Below are positions 34,638-44,313 of a DNA stretch of 64,000 bases, in pieces. Made by a program: the position numbers and the translations under genes. The stretch's first letter is position 1. Each line of letters opens with the position of its first letter. A model generated the notes under the pieces. It saw only the letters and a program-made list of their open reading frames with translations. It was not told the DNA's origin and did no database searches. This DNA comes from Pseudomonadota bacterium (GTDB lineage Bacteria; Pseudomonadota; Alphaproteobacteria; Acetobacterales; Acetobacteraceae), in contig JAJZFA010000017.1 of NCBI GenBank assembly GCA_021805565.1, positions 38,741-102,740 on the forward strand. Direction: 5' to 3'.

Positions 34638-37403
34638 ATGCGTTACAGGTCTCTCGGCTGGATTATAACAGGCTTGTGGCTCGGTGCTTTCCCGATCGCC
34701 GCTCATGCGGATTATCTATCCACGGCGAAAGCCTCACTCAAAAAGGGAGACCTCAAGTCCGCCCAAATCGACTTACGTAACGCCGTTCGCAGCGATCCTC
34801 AAAATGCCGAAGCCCATTATTGGCTTGGCCGCGTTGCCCTGGAACTCGGCGACTCGGTGGCGGCGGAACGAGAGGCAATCGCCGCACGCGATCGCGGCTT
34901 CGACCCGCATCTCGCCGTTCCGCTGCTGGCGCAGGCGTTGCTGGCACAGAATAAATTCGACGAACTGTTGAACACGCTCAAGCCCGACAGCAAGGACCCG
35001 CTGATGGACGCCGCCATCCTGGTGTCGCGCGGCTATGCCCAAATCAGCCTGAAGCGTCCGGAAGACGCACAAAAATCCTTTGCGGAGGCGGAACAGGAGG
35101 CGCCTAATGCCGTTGAACCGCTGCTAGCGGACGCGCGGCTCGCGGTCGCCCGCGCTGACCTGACCGGTGCCCAGGCAAAGATCGACCGGGCGATCTCCGC
35201 ACAGCCGAAGTCTGCCGAGGCGCTACTGGCAAAGGCGCAATTGCTGCGGCTTAAAAACGACGTTCCCGGCGCCATCACCGTACTGGATGCATTGATCGCC
35301 GATCAGCCCAGCGTGATGCAGGCACATCTGGATCGAGCCAGCCTGGAACTATCGGCGGGAAAAAGCGACGCCGCGAAAGCCGATATCGACAGCGTCCTGA
35401 AGGCAACGCCCGGCAATGTCCAGGCGATCTATCTGCTGGCGGTGATGGAGGCGCAGGCTCGAAATTATAAAGGCGCGGACGCCGATCTGGAACGGATTTC
35501 AGGTTACATGGGCCGGATTCAGCGGGCCTATTTTCTTCAGGCAGTGGTGAAGGAGCAACTCGGTCAATACGAGCAGGCCGAACAAGCTGCCCGTAAATAC
35601 CTTGCAAGGGCGCCTAACGATCTTGCGGCATACAAGGTTCTGGCGCGGATACAATTCGCCAAACATCGCCCGGACCAAGTCATCGAGACGCTGGCAAAGG
35701 TCGCCGAATCTGGCAAGTCCGACGCGGAAACTTACGATCTGCTGGGCCGGGCCTATGCAGCGACGGGCCGGGCGCAGGAAGCCATTCTGGCGTTCCAAAA
35801 GGCAGAGACCATGTCGCCGAACGATATCGGCGTTCAAACACGGCTGGCATCGGTATTGATGGGTATCGGTCAGGTCGATACCGCGATGGGAGACCTCGAA
35901 CACACACTGGAACTGGCACCCAAACTCCCAGCGGTGGGGGAAGCCTTGTTCTTCGCCGCATTGGCAACGGGGGAAACCGCGAAAGCCAGCGAAGCATTGA
36001 CCAGGATCAGGGCCGCCCAGGGCGACACGGAGGTCGTTGGCAACCTGGATGGACTGTTCAAACTCGCCCAAATCGACTTTCCCGGCGCAAAAGCGACCTT
36101 CGCCGGTCTGGTACAGAAATATCCGGACTTCGTACCCGCGAAGATCAATCTCGCCCGCGTCGATATCATGATGGGTGACCGTCCGGCGGCCGAGACAATA
36201 CTAACCGAGGTGCTGGCCAAGCAACCTCTCGCGGAACCAGCCCTGTCCATGATGGTTTCCGGCTACGCTCAGTCGAACCGGTCGCAGGATGCAATCGCCC
36301 TGCTGGAACGTGCCCATGCCGCGGATCCATCGCAAACCCGTGTCACCGTTACGCTGGGTGATATGTATATCCGAGCCGGCACTCCGCAAAAAGCGTTGGA
36401 TCTCGCGAACGCGGAAAAACCGGCAAGCGCCGATACCCCGGATATCCTGAGCCTGAAAGCGGCAGCATATCTCGCTCTGGGGCAGAAAAAAGATGCCCGT
36501 GAAACCTATACCCAAATCCTGAAGAACGACGCGAACGTGATTGGCGCCCGGCGTCAACTCGTTGCCCTGCTCATCGAAGCCGGCGACTTTGAAAGCGCCC
36601 GCGGAGTTATTGCCGCCGGCATTGCCGCCAGTCCGCGCAACTATCAACTTTATCAAGACTACGCCATGATCGATCTGAAATCTACCGGCATCGATGCCGC
36701 TTTGGCGACGGCCGAACGCTTGCAGGCGCAGGATCAGGATTTTCCAGAAATACGAGCCTTGAAGGGTGACATCTATCTGGCGGCCAACCGCGCGGCCGAC
36801 GCCGTGACCGCGTTCACCGATGCCAACAATACGGCCCCGTCCAGCCTGCTGGTTACCCGTCTGGCTGGCGCGCTGCTGCGGGCCGGACGGCCCGCCGATG
36901 CGACCGCGCTTCTGACCGGTTGGCTCGACAAGCATGGCGACGATCTTCTGGCAATGGAACAGGTAGCTGAAATCGATATCGCCACGGGAAAGCTGGATGA
37001 GGCAACGCGCTATTTGCAGCTTTTGTTGAAGCAAAAGCCGCATGACTCCGTCGCATTGAACAATCTGGCTTGGGTTTACCAACAGCAGGGGAATGCCGAA
37101 CAGGCACAAGACCTGGCGCGACAAGCCTATGTGCTGTCACCCAGCCCACAAACCGCCGATACGCTGGGGTGGATCCTGACGACAAGCGGTCAGGCGGAAA
37201 GCGGGGTGGCCTTGCTACGGCAGGCCAGCGGCGAAGGCACGACCGATCCGCGGATTCTCTATCATTACGCGGTGGCGCTGAATGATACCGGTCATAAGGA
37301 CGAAGCGAAAAAGCAGTTGGAAACCGTCGTGGCCGTTAAGGCGGATTTCAAGGAAAAGGCGGAAGCCCAGAAGCTGCTGGACGACATGGCGAAAGGCACG
37401 TGA
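34638..37403 (+). CDS. prsT: PEP-CTERM system TPR lipoprotein-like protein PrsT
   Basis: The 921-aa exported scaffold starts with a signal peptide (WIITGLWLGAFPIAAHA, likely cleaved before DYLSTAKASL). Most of the rest is tetratricopeptide repeats, for example NAEAHYWLGRVALELGD and SVALNNLAWVYQQQGN. This is the long TPR protein that regularly follows PrsK/PrsR in XrtA genomes. AGGGTG six bases upstream favours ATG 34638 over the GTG at 34629. No lipobox cysteine was seen, unlike lipoprotein forms of the family. Confidence 0.88.
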   Translation: MRYRSLGWIITGLWLGAFPIAAHADYLSTAKASLKKGDLKSAQIDLRNAVRSDPQNAEAHYWLGRVALELGDSVAAEREAIAARDRGFDPHLAVPLLAQALLAQNKFDELLNTLKPDSKDPLMDAAILVSRGYAQISLKRPEDAQKSFAEAEQEAPNAVEPLLADARLAVARADLTGAQAKIDRAISAQPKSAEALLAKAQLLRLKNDVPGAITVLDALIADQPSVMQAHLDRASLELSAGKSDAAKADIDSVLKATPGNVQAIYLLAVMEAQARNYKGADADLERISGYMGRIQRAYFLQAVVKEQLGQYEQAEQAARKYLARAPNDLAAYKVLARIQFAKHRPDQVIETLAKVAESGKSDAETYDLLGRAYAATGRAQEAILAFQKAETMSPNDIGVQTRLASVLMGIGQVDTAMGDLEHTLELAPKLPAVGEALFFAALATGETAKASEALTRIRAAQGDTEVVGNLDGLFKLAQIDFPGAKATFAGLVQKYPDFVPAKINLARVDIMMGDRPAAETILTEVLAKQPLAEPALSMMVSGYAQSNRSQDAIALLERAHAADPSQTRVTVTLGDMYIRAGTPQKALDLANAEKPASADTPDILSLKAAAYLALGQKKDARETYTQILKNDANVIGARRQLVALLIEAGDFESARGVIAAGIAASPRNYQLYQDYAMIDLKSTGIDAALATAERLQAQDQDFPEIRALKGDIYLAANRAADAVTAFTDANNTAPSSLLVTRLAGALLRAGRPADATALLTGWLDKHGDDLLAMEQVAEIDIATGKLDEATRYLQLLLKQKPHDSVALNNLAWVYQQQGNAEQAQDLARQAYVLSPSPQTADTLGWILTTSGQAESGVALLRQASGEGTTDPRILYHYAVALNDTGHKDEAKKQLETVVAVKADFKEKAEAQKLLDDMAKGT

Positions 37404-37433
37404 ATTCGGCGCGTCCGGCCTTTCACGGTCAGA

Positions 37434-38666
37434 ATGCGCCCGATCCGGCTGTTGACATTCACCACGCTGTTTCCCAACGCGGCCCGTCCGAATCATGGGA
37501 TTTTCGTGGAAAACCGGCTTCGCCACCTGGTAGCGGATGGACGAGCCACCAGCGTCGTGCTGGCGCCGGTGCCCTGGTTTCCAAGCCGGTCTGGCCGATT
37601 TGGAGACTGGGCGCTGCACGCCCGCGCCCCAGCCAGGGAGACCCGGCACGGGCTTGAGATTTTTCACCCACGTTATCCGGTTTTGCCGAAGCTGGGTATG
37701 TCGGTGACACCGTGGCTGCTGTATCGCGCAATGGTGCCGCGCTTGGCGAACCTGTTGGCCAACGGATACCGGTTCGACGCGATTGACGCGCATTATCTCT
37801 ATCCTGACGGTGTCGCCGCTGCGTGGTTGGGTCGCCGCTTTGGCCTGCCAGTGGCAATCACGGCCCGCGGATCGGACGTGACCCAGATTCCATTCTTTCG
37901 TGTCCCACGCCGTCTTATTCAGGGTGCGATCCGTGAATCCGCCGCGCTGATCGCGGTCAGTTCGGCGTTGAAGCAAGCCCTTGTGGACATCGGCGCGCCG
38001 GTCGGCAAAGTGACGGTGCTGCGTAACGGGGTGGAAACGGACTTGTTTCGTCCCCCGACGGATCGCGCCGCCGCCCGGGCAGCGCTCGGATTCGCCGGCC
38101 CGACGCTGATTTCCGTTGGTGGCTTGATCGAACGCAAGGGGCATCACCGTACGATAGAGGCGATGCGCCAGTTGCCCGGCTTTTCATTGACGATCGCCGG
38201 CGAAGGGCCGGAACGAGCGCGACTTGCGGCTTTGATCGACCGGTTCGAGCTTTCCAGCCGGGTGCGGCTGCTGGGCCCGTTACCGCATCGCGATCTGCCT
38301 GGATTATATGGTGCGGCGGATGCGTCGGTGCTGGCATCGTCACGCGAAGGCTGGGCCAACGTCCTATTGGAGTCGATGGCCTGCGGTACCCCGGTTGTCG
38401 CGGCGGATATCTGGGGCAATCCCGAGGTGGTGCGGGCGTCCGAGGCGGGGGTGATCTACACTCCGAACACGCCTGACGGGATCGCGAGGGCCGTCCAGCG
38501 CTTGTTTGCCGATCTGCCGGATCGGAGGGCAACCCGAGGGTACGCGGAACCATTCGGGTGGGACGACACTACGGCTGGTCAGTTGGCACTGTTCCGGCGA
38601 ATCGCCGGCATCGGAATGGAGGCAGGACATCCGGGTGATATGGCATTAAGGGCACGCCGGCTCTAA
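37434..38666 (+). CDS. GT4 glycosyltransferase at the end of the prs operon
   Basis: The 410-aa glycosyltransferase has a GT-B fold. The N-terminal domain carries LLTFTTLFPNAARPNHGIFV, a start typical of EPS-associated transferases. The donor-sugar domain shows GGLIERKGHHRTIEAM, ASSREGWANVLLESMACGTP and VVAADIWGNPE, including the E-x7-E-type motif. It probably adds a hexose to the exopolysaccharide precursor. It begins 30 bases after prsT, so it is likely in the same transcript. Confidence 0.88.
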   Translation: MRPIRLLTFTTLFPNAARPNHGIFVENRLRHLVADGRATSVVLAPVPWFPSRSGRFGDWALHARAPARETRHGLEIFHPRYPVLPKLGMSVTPWLLYRAMVPRLANLLANGYRFDAIDAHYLYPDGVAAAWLGRRFGLPVAITARGSDVTQIPFFRVPRRLIQGAIRESAALIAVSSALKQALVDIGAPVGKVTVLRNGVETDLFRPPTDRAAARAALGFAGPTLISVGGLIERKGHHRTIEAMRQLPGFSLTIAGEGPERARLAALIDRFELSSRVRLLGPLPHRDLPGLYGAADASVLASSREGWANVLLESMACGTPVVAADIWGNPEVVRASEAGVIYTPNTPDGIARAVQRLFADLPDRRATRGYAEPFGWDDTTAGQLALFRRIAGIGMEAGHPGDMALRARRL

Positions 38667-38702
38667 TCCGGCCTTCGCGGCCATCGGTTCCGCGACCAGG
38701 CG

Positions 38703-39080
38703 TTAGTGTATGGTGTATTGCGCCATATCATTGGTTTGCGTCGAACCTGCTAGACGTATCCGTAGTACGATAACCAAATCGGCGATAGACGCGAAGGATC
38801 CCAGCTCGGTCATCGCGTCCCAATGAACCTGATCCAAGCGATAAAGATAATTTTCCTGACTGATCATGAAGCTGGGCCCGTTCGCGTCATCTCCGTCTTC
38901 TGGCAGCAGAACCAAAGTCGCTTCATCGACACAAATACCCTCCAACTCCACGGTCCAGGACGGTGCGACATCGGCTAGCGTGCGCCGTACGTAATCGAGA
39001 TCGCTACCGCCGATCGGCCGTACAGGAACTGCCAATGCTGGTTCTGGGTTGGCCGGATAGCCGGGGCGCCTGATAGACAT
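38703..39080 (-). CDS. Hypothetical acidic protein
   Basis: The 125-aa protein has no recognised domain. It is acidic in its middle (LEGICVDEATLVLLPEDGDD), with a C-terminal half that alternates beta-like segments (LVIVLRIRLAG). No signal peptide or membrane helix is seen from the chosen start. GGAGAG four bases upstream of ATG 39080 supports this start over the longer frame to 39140. It converges with the glycosyltransferase gene. The upstream region (39,120-39,211) is AT-rich. Being next to the EPS locus may or may not be meaningful. Confidence 0.6.
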   Translation of the reverse strand: MSIRRPGYPANPEPALAVPVRPIGGSDLDYVRRTLADVAPSWTVELEGICVDEATLVLLPEDGDDANGPSFMISQENYLYRLDQVHWDAMTELGSFASIADLVIVLRIRLAGSTQTNDMAQYTIH

Positions 39081-39211
39081 CGAACTCTCCGTAAGTGGCG
39101 CGATCAGCGCCGAAACGAACACTGAGACCTTGTTACACAAATAATCCGCGAAGAAAAGTATCTTTTTACGAATAAAGAAATATAAATGATAAAGTCCGAG
39201 ATTTTAATAAG

Positions 39212-40237
39212 CTATCGCCTCATTGAATGAGACGCTATGGCCGATCGCCGAGCCAAAGTCAGTACCACGGCACGGCACAGCACCTGGTCGGGCCAGCCGG
39301 TGCGCTTGCAATTGCGTTCGGCTTCCGCGAGCGATGCCATCGCAGCGGTCAGTGTTGCCGCGTTCCACAACCCCAGCGAGCGAATGAAAGCGCCGACTTT
39401 CTGATAGAATATTGGTGGCCGAGCCCCTTTCGCAGCATCGGCCGCCGACAGACCCCGGTCATCCATCGTGAGCCGCACCTTGTGCAGCCGTTGCAGGTGG
39501 CCGAGTGCGGCGCGGATCACCTGAACCGGCGCCGCACCTTCGGCGATAGCCGATTCCAGTGCGCGGTCGGTCGTCGCCACATCGCCCGTGGTCGCCGCGA
39601 ACAATGCATCGTCCAGCGACAGGCCCGCCAAATCGCCGGCGCAGGTCATGGCCGCCTCCAGATCGACCCGCTTCCCGGCCCCGGCATACAGAGCCAGCTT
39701 TTCGAGCTCCGACCGGGTGGATGCGCGATCCGCGCCCAGGTGCTGCGACAGCCAGATCGCGGCATCCGGATCGATGCCGGTGCCATGGGCGCGCAGTGTC
39801 TCCCGGATCGTATCCTCCAGCGCCCGTCCTTCCTCGGGGTAACAGCCGATCGCAACGCCGTCGGTGGCAGCATCCAGTGCCGTCCGCAGCTTCGATCGAG
39901 TCGCCATCGCCGGCCCTTCCATCACCACCAGGGCGGGGGCCTTGCCCTTCAGCAGGGCCAACACCGGTTCGGCCGCGGCATCGGTGACATCGCGCACCCG
40001 CACGACCCGCCGGCCCCCCATCAGCGAAAGCGCAGCCGCGGCGCCGGATAAATCCTTGATATCTTCGCGGGCCAGTTCCGTCACCAGGAACGGATCGTCC
40101 AGCGATCCGGCAATGGCCCGCACCAAGGTCTCGGCGCGATCCCGGATCATGCCGGCATCGTCGCCGTACAATAATATAACCCGGCACGGGCCGGGATCGC
40201 GCAGGAATGCGGGAATACGCGCCGCGACGAGCTTCAT
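39212..40237 (-). CDS. holA: DNA polymerase III subunit delta
   Basis: The 341-aa clamp-loader subunit opens the beta clamp during replication. The N-terminal domain shows RVILLYGDDAGMIRDRAETL and GGRRVVRVRDVTD. The middle carries VAIGCYPEEGRALEDTIRE and the C-terminal helical collar ends LARRSAIASHSMRR. The start [14 protein letters not shown] was chosen because its ATG overlaps the lptE stop by four bases and family members begin there. It is the last gene of leuS-lptE-holA, a common alphaproteobacterial order. Confidence 0.92.
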   Translation of the reverse strand: MKLVAARIPAFLRDPGPCRVILLYGDDAGMIRDRAETLVRAIAGSLDDPFLVTELAREDIKDLSGAAAALSLMGGRRVVRVRDVTDAAAEPVLALLKGKAPALVVMEGPAMATRSKLRTALDAATDGVAIGCYPEEGRALEDTIRETLRAHGTGIDPDAAIWLSQHLGADRASTRSELEKLALYAGAGKRVDLEAAMTCAGDLAGLSLDDALFAATTGDVATTDRALESAIAEGAAPVQVIRAALGHLQRLHKVRLTMDDRGLSAADAAKGARPPIFYQKVGAFIRSLGLWNAATLTAAMASLAEAERNCKRTGWPDQVLCRAVVLTLARRSAIASHSMRR

Positions 40238-40776
40238 CCCGCCTTGTCTGCCGCTTTCGCCGCTTTCTCGCGGAACCACGTCGCGATCTGTGTCGCGATC
40301 TGTGTGGCGATATTTTCCGCGATCCGGGTCTGTTCGGCCTCAACCTCGAGATCGGCGGCGAAATACTGCGAATCGAAAATGTTTACCCCGTCCATTGCTT
40401 CGGCACTGCCGGTCAAAAGGACGGTGTGCTTTTCGTCATGACCGATCAGCGACCAGTCGGCATGGCCGATCAGCCGCAACCGTGTCGCGATATCGCTCTG
40501 CTCGACCGCTATGCTCTGGCCCGCGATCGAAAACCCGACATGAAGGCTATAGTCCGATGACGTGCCGGAATCGTCATCGAAACGCTCCTGCAACGCCTGG
40601 CGCAGTACCTGCCCCGGCCGCTCGGGAATATTTTCAATGAACACACTGGATAGGCCTTGTTGCGCCGCGCCTGGCTTTCCGGATCCGGTGCGCATATACA
40701 CCGGCTGAAAGCCGCAACCTGCCAGGGTCGCTGTCGCAGCGAGGCAAGCCCAACGGCGACTGACCGTTTGTTTCAT
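40234..40776 (-). CDS. lptE: LPS-assembly lipoprotein LptE
   Basis: The 180-aa outer-membrane lipoprotein is the plug of the LptD translocon, which inserts LPS at the cell surface. The signal ends in the lipobox LAGC near residue 21, followed by [10 protein letters not shown], characteristic of LptE. Near the C-terminus is a short duplicated segment, [11 protein letters not shown], from a tandem 12-base repeat. The ATG overlaps the leuS stop and the stop overlaps the holA start, indicating coupled translation. Confidence 0.9.
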   Translation of the reverse strand: MKQTVSRRWACLAATATLAGCGFQPVYMRTGSGKPGAAQQGLSSVFIENIPERPGQVLRQALQERFDDDSGTSSDYSLHVGFSIAGQSIAVEQSDIATRLRLIGHADWSLIGHDEKHTVLLTGSAEAMDGVNIFDSQYFAADLEVEAEQTRIAENIATQIATQIATWFREKAAKAADKAG

Positions 40777-43385
40777 CCCGCGAGCACGAAGTTGACGATC
40801 CGGTTGGGAACATAGATTTCCTTAACTATTTCCTTGCCTTGCAACGCGCGGGCAACGTTTACCTCCATACGAGCCATGTGAATGACCGTGCTGGCGATCG
40901 CTCCGGGCGCGATTTCGATCGTGCCGCGCAGTTTGCCCATAACCTGGACAGCGATTGTGACGCTGCCGGCGATAAGCAAAGCCGGATCGGCTTCTGGCCA
41001 TGCCAGTTCCGCCACCAACTTGGCGCTGTCTGGATACAGGCGAGCATGAATCTCCTCGGCCAAATGCGGTATCATCGGGCAGGCCAACCGAACCAGCATT
41101 TCCACGGCTTCGCGGCGCGCCCATGAAAGCCCGGCTTCGGGTGCCGCGCGTTCGGCGTCGGCAATGGCGTTCGCCAACTCGTAAAGCCGGGCGACGGCGA
41201 CGTTAAAGGTAAACTCTTCCAGCGAGTCGGTCACCGCGCCGATGCAGCGATGCGTCATCCGGCGCAGTGCGTTTCCAGCCGGACCGAAGACATCGGGCCT
41301 TGCTTCGGTGCTTACGTTATCCAGCGCTTCGGCCAGGCGGAAAATCCGCTGGGTGAAGCGGAACGCGCCGGCCGCACCGGATTCGGTCCATTCCATGTCG
41401 CGTTCCGGAGGGTTGTCGGACAGGATGAACCACCTTGCCGTATCGGCGCCATAGCGGGCGATGATCCCACTGGGGTCGATGGTATTGCGTTTGGATTTGC
41501 TCATGGCCTCGACGCGGCCGACGGCGACCGGTTCGCCGGTTGTTCGCAGCACCGCGCCGCCGTCCGGGCGCTTTTCGATTTCCTCGGGGTACAGCCAGCG
41601 ATTATCGGCGGACCGGTAGGATTCGTGGTTCACCATGCCCTGGGTGAACAAGCCGGCGAACGGCTCCTCGACCGAGATATGGCCGGTGTCCTTCATCGCC
41701 CGGGTAAAGAAGCGGGAATACAACAGATGCAAGATCGCATGCTCGATCCCGCCGATATACTGATCGACCGGCATCCAGCGATCCACCGCTGCCTTCGCCA
41801 CTGGAACGCCTGCCGCCGGGGAACAGAACCGGGCGAAGTACCAGGAACTGTCAACGAATGTGTCGCACGTATCGGTTTCCCGACAGGCCTTCTGGCCGCA
41901 AGCCGGGCAATCGACGTGTTTCCATGTGGGATGGCGATCCAGCGGATTGCCCGGGCGGTCGAACGTGACGTCGTCTGGCAGGCGGACGGGCAATTGGTCA
42001 TCCGGGACCGGAACCACACCGCAGGTGTCGCAGTGAATGACCGGTATCGGGCAACCCCAGTAGCGTTGCCGCGACATGCCCCAATCGCGCAGACGCCAGT
42101 TGGTGACGCCTTTGCCGGTCCCCTGTTGTTCCAGCGCCTCGATAGCGGCGCGCTTGGCGGCATCCACGTCCAGCCCGTCCAGTAAGCCGGAATTGAACGC
42201 GGTTCCCGGCCCCGTGTATGCGTCATTCGCAATCGTGAATGCGGCCGGATCGGTGTTCGGCGGCAGCACAACCGGCGTGACGTCCAATCGGTATTTCCGT
42301 GCGAAGTCCAGATCGCGCTGATCGTGAGCGGGGCAGCCGAAAATCGCGCCGGTGCCGTATTCCATCAGAACGAAATTGGCGATCCAAACCGGATAGGTCG
42401 CACCTTCGATAAACGGATGCTTTACCCGCAAACCCGTATCGAAACCCAGCTTCTCGCCGGTTTCGATGGACACCTCGGACGTACCCCTGCCGCGACAGTC
42501 CGCCACGAACGCCGCTGCTTCCGGATCGCGGGCGGCGGCGGCGGCGGCAAGCGGATGTTCGGGCGCGATGGCCAGAAACGACATGCCGAACAACGTGTCG
42601 GGCCGGGTCGTATAAACCTCCACCGTGTCCGGCGAACCATCCAGCGCGAAAGCCAGGCGCGCACCCTCGCTGCGGCCGATCCAGTTGGCCTGCATCAGCC
42701 GCACGCGTTCCGGCCACCGGTCCATCGTGTTCAGCGCATCGAGCAGCTGCGGGGCATATTTTGTGATGCTGAAGAACCACTGACTGAGTTGCTTCTTCTC
42801 CACCGATGCACCCGATCGCCAGCCTTTGCCGTCGATCACTTGCTCATTGGCCAGCACGGTGCCGTCCACGGGGTCCCAGTTGACCCAGCTTTCCTTGCGC
42901 TCGACCAGGCCGGCTTTCAGGAAATCCAGGAACAGCTTTTGCTGGTGGCCGTAATATTCCGGCTGGCAGGTGGCGAATTCCCGCTCCCACTCCAGCGACA
43001 GCCCCATGCGCTGGAGTTCGGTGCGCATGGCGGCGATGTTTTCGTAGGTCCATTGCGCGGGATGCACGCCACGTTCCCGGGCGGCGTTCTCGGCGGGCAA
43101 GCCGAAGGCGTCCCAGCCCATCGGGTGCATGACGGAAAAGCCGCGGGCGCGTTTGTAGCGTGCAACGACGTCGCCCAGCGTGTAGTTACGGACGTGGCCC
43201 ATGTGGATTTTCCCCGACGGGTAGGGAAACATTTCCAGCACATAGTATTTCGGCTTGTCGTCGGTGGGTATATCGTCCACGCGGAAACAGGCGCGTTCGG
43301 CCCAGGCCCGCTGCCACTTGGGTTCGGAGGCGGCGAAATCGTAACGTGGGGCGGATTCGGATGCCGGTTTTGTCGTATCGTTCAT
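40773..43385 (-). CDS. leuS: Leucyl-tRNA synthetase
   Basis: The 870-aa class I synthetase charges tRNA(Leu). The HIGH motif appears as [17 protein letters not shown], the KMSKS motif as [12 protein letters not shown]. Between them lies the CP1 editing domain ([19 protein letters not shown]) that hydrolyses mischarged tRNA, and a zinc-type insertion with [10 protein letters not shown] and CPACGQKAC. The C-terminal anticodon domain ends IVNFVLAG. The start [11 protein letters not shown] was chosen over an upstream in-frame codon because it matches family length. Confidence 0.95.
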   Translation of the reverse strand: MNDTTKPASESAPRYDFAASEPKWQRAWAERACFRVDDIPTDDKPKYYVLEMFPYPSGKIHMGHVRNYTLGDVVARYKRARGFSVMHPMGWDAFGLPAENAARERGVHPAQWTYENIAAMRTELQRMGLSLEWEREFATCQPEYYGHQQKLFLDFLKAGLVERKESWVNWDPVDGTVLANEQVIDGKGWRSGASVEKKQLSQWFFSITKYAPQLLDALNTMDRWPERVRLMQANWIGRSEGARLAFALDGSPDTVEVYTTRPDTLFGMSFLAIAPEHPLAAAAAARDPEAAAFVADCRGRGTSEVSIETGEKLGFDTGLRVKHPFIEGATYPVWIANFVLMEYGTGAIFGCPAHDQRDLDFARKYRLDVTPVVLPPNTDPAAFTIANDAYTGPGTAFNSGLLDGLDVDAAKRAAIEALEQQGTGKGVTNWRLRDWGMSRQRYWGCPIPVIHCDTCGVVPVPDDQLPVRLPDDVTFDRPGNPLDRHPTWKHVDCPACGQKACRETDTCDTFVDSSWYFARFCSPAAGVPVAKAAVDRWMPVDQYIGGIEHAILHLLYSRFFTRAMKDTGHISVEEPFAGLFTQGMVNHESYRSADNRWLYPEEIEKRPDGGAVLRTTGEPVAVGRVEAMSKSKRNTIDPSGIIARYGADTARWFILSDNPPERDMEWTESGAAGAFRFTQRIFRLAEALDNVSTEARPDVFGPAGNALRRMTHRCIGAVTDSLEEFTFNVAVARLYELANAIADAERAAPEAGLSWARREAVEMLVRLACPMIPHLAEEIHARLYPDSAKLVAELAWPEADPALLIAGSVTIAVQVMGKLRGTIEIAPGAIASTVIHMARMEVNVARALQGKEIVKEIYVPNRIVNFVLAG

Positions 43386-43597
43386 GGCGGGATGTATCGG
43401 GCGCCGGTGCGCAACGCGCAAGTATTATGCCGATGGGTGCCAAAGGCTCATCGCGGCGTATCCGCGGGTTCCCGATCGCGGCATTGGCGACCGAAAGCGC
43501 TGTAAATCTAAAGTGGAAGCCAATTCAACGCGATGAGGCACGCGATGACGCCTGTTGACGTGGACCGCCGAACCGGCTTAGACCCCGCGTCAGCGAT

Positions 43598-43674
43598 GGC
43601 GGGCATAGCTCAGTTGGTAGAGCGCCAGGTTGTGGTCTTGGATGTCACGGGTTCGAGTCCCGTTGCTCGCCCCA
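43598..43674 (+). tRNA. tRNA-His (GTG)
   Basis: A complete cloverleaf: acceptor GCGGGCA paired with TGCTCGC, D arm GCTC/GAGC, anticodon stem CCAGG/CTTGG with loop TTGTGGT (anticodon GTG at 43632-43634), T arm ACGGG-TTCGAGT-CCCGT and an encoded CCA. A G at -1 (43598) faces C73, the usual identity element for histidyl-tRNA synthetase. Some alphaproteobacteria have lost G-1; this genome has kept it. Confidence 0.97.
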
Positions 43675-43684
43675 CTCTTCCTAG

Positions 43685-44308
43685 ATGACAGAAAGCCGGA
43701 TCGCGGGGCTGGTGCTGGCGGGTGGCCAATCGCGGCGGATGGGCGGCGGCGACAAGTCGCTGCTGACCGTCGGCGGGCAGACCATGCTGGCCGCGGCGAT
43801 CGCCGCGCTGGACCTGCCGCGCATTGCCATCAGCGCGAACGGCGATCCGGATCGGTTTGCCGCCTTTGGCTTGCCGGTTTTGTCTGATGGCCCGTTCCGG
43901 GGAGAGGGGCCGCTGGCGGGCGTTCTGGCGGGAATGATGTGGGCAGCATCGCTGGGCATGACCGCTTTGCTGACCGTGCCCGGCGATACCCCCTTCCTGC
44001 CGTTTGGCCTCGCGGGGCGGCTTACGCCCGCTCCCGCTTGCGTGTCCAGCGCACAACATCGACACTATTTAGTTGCGTTGTGGCCGGTAGGATGCACGAT
44101 TGAGTTGAAAGATATGCTATCGGTTCCAGGTTCGCGCAGCGTAAAGCGCTTCGCTGAGCGCATTTCAATGCGTTATGTTGAGTTTGACGCCCAGGCGGAC
44201 GACCCGTTCGCCAACGTCAATACGGTCGAAGACCTAGCCCGGGCGCGAGCCCGCAACGATACCGGCAACGACGCGCATCGAGCACCGGACAGTTCTGTGA
44301 AAGGGTAA
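43685..44308 (+). CDS. mobA: Molybdenum cofactor guanylyltransferase MobA
   Basis: The 207-aa enzyme transfers GMP to molybdopterin to form the guanine dinucleotide cofactor. The N-terminal nucleotide-binding motif AGLVLAGGQSRRMGGGDKSLL is decisive in substance, and TVPGDTPFLP is the metal-binding aspartate region. The C-terminus includes DPFANVNTVEDLARA. The gene starts only 10 bases after the tRNA-His CCA and has no visible ribosome binding site, so it is probably released by processing of a tRNA-mobA transcript. Confidence 0.9.
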   Translation: MTESRIAGLVLAGGQSRRMGGGDKSLLTVGGQTMLAAAIAALDLPRIAISANGDPDRFAAFGLPVLSDGPFRGEGPLAGVLAGMMWAASLGMTALLTVPGDTPFLPFGLAGRLTPAPACVSSAQHRHYLVALWPVGCTIELKDMLSVPGSRSVKRFAERISMRYVEFDAQADDPFANVNTVEDLARARARNDTGNDAHRAPDSSVKG

Positions 44309-44313
44309 CAGCA

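Noticed and set aside
40263..40300. Tandem 12-base repeat in lptE
   Set aside because: It only duplicates a few residues (IATQIATQ) in the C-terminal helix and needs no explanation beyond slippage.
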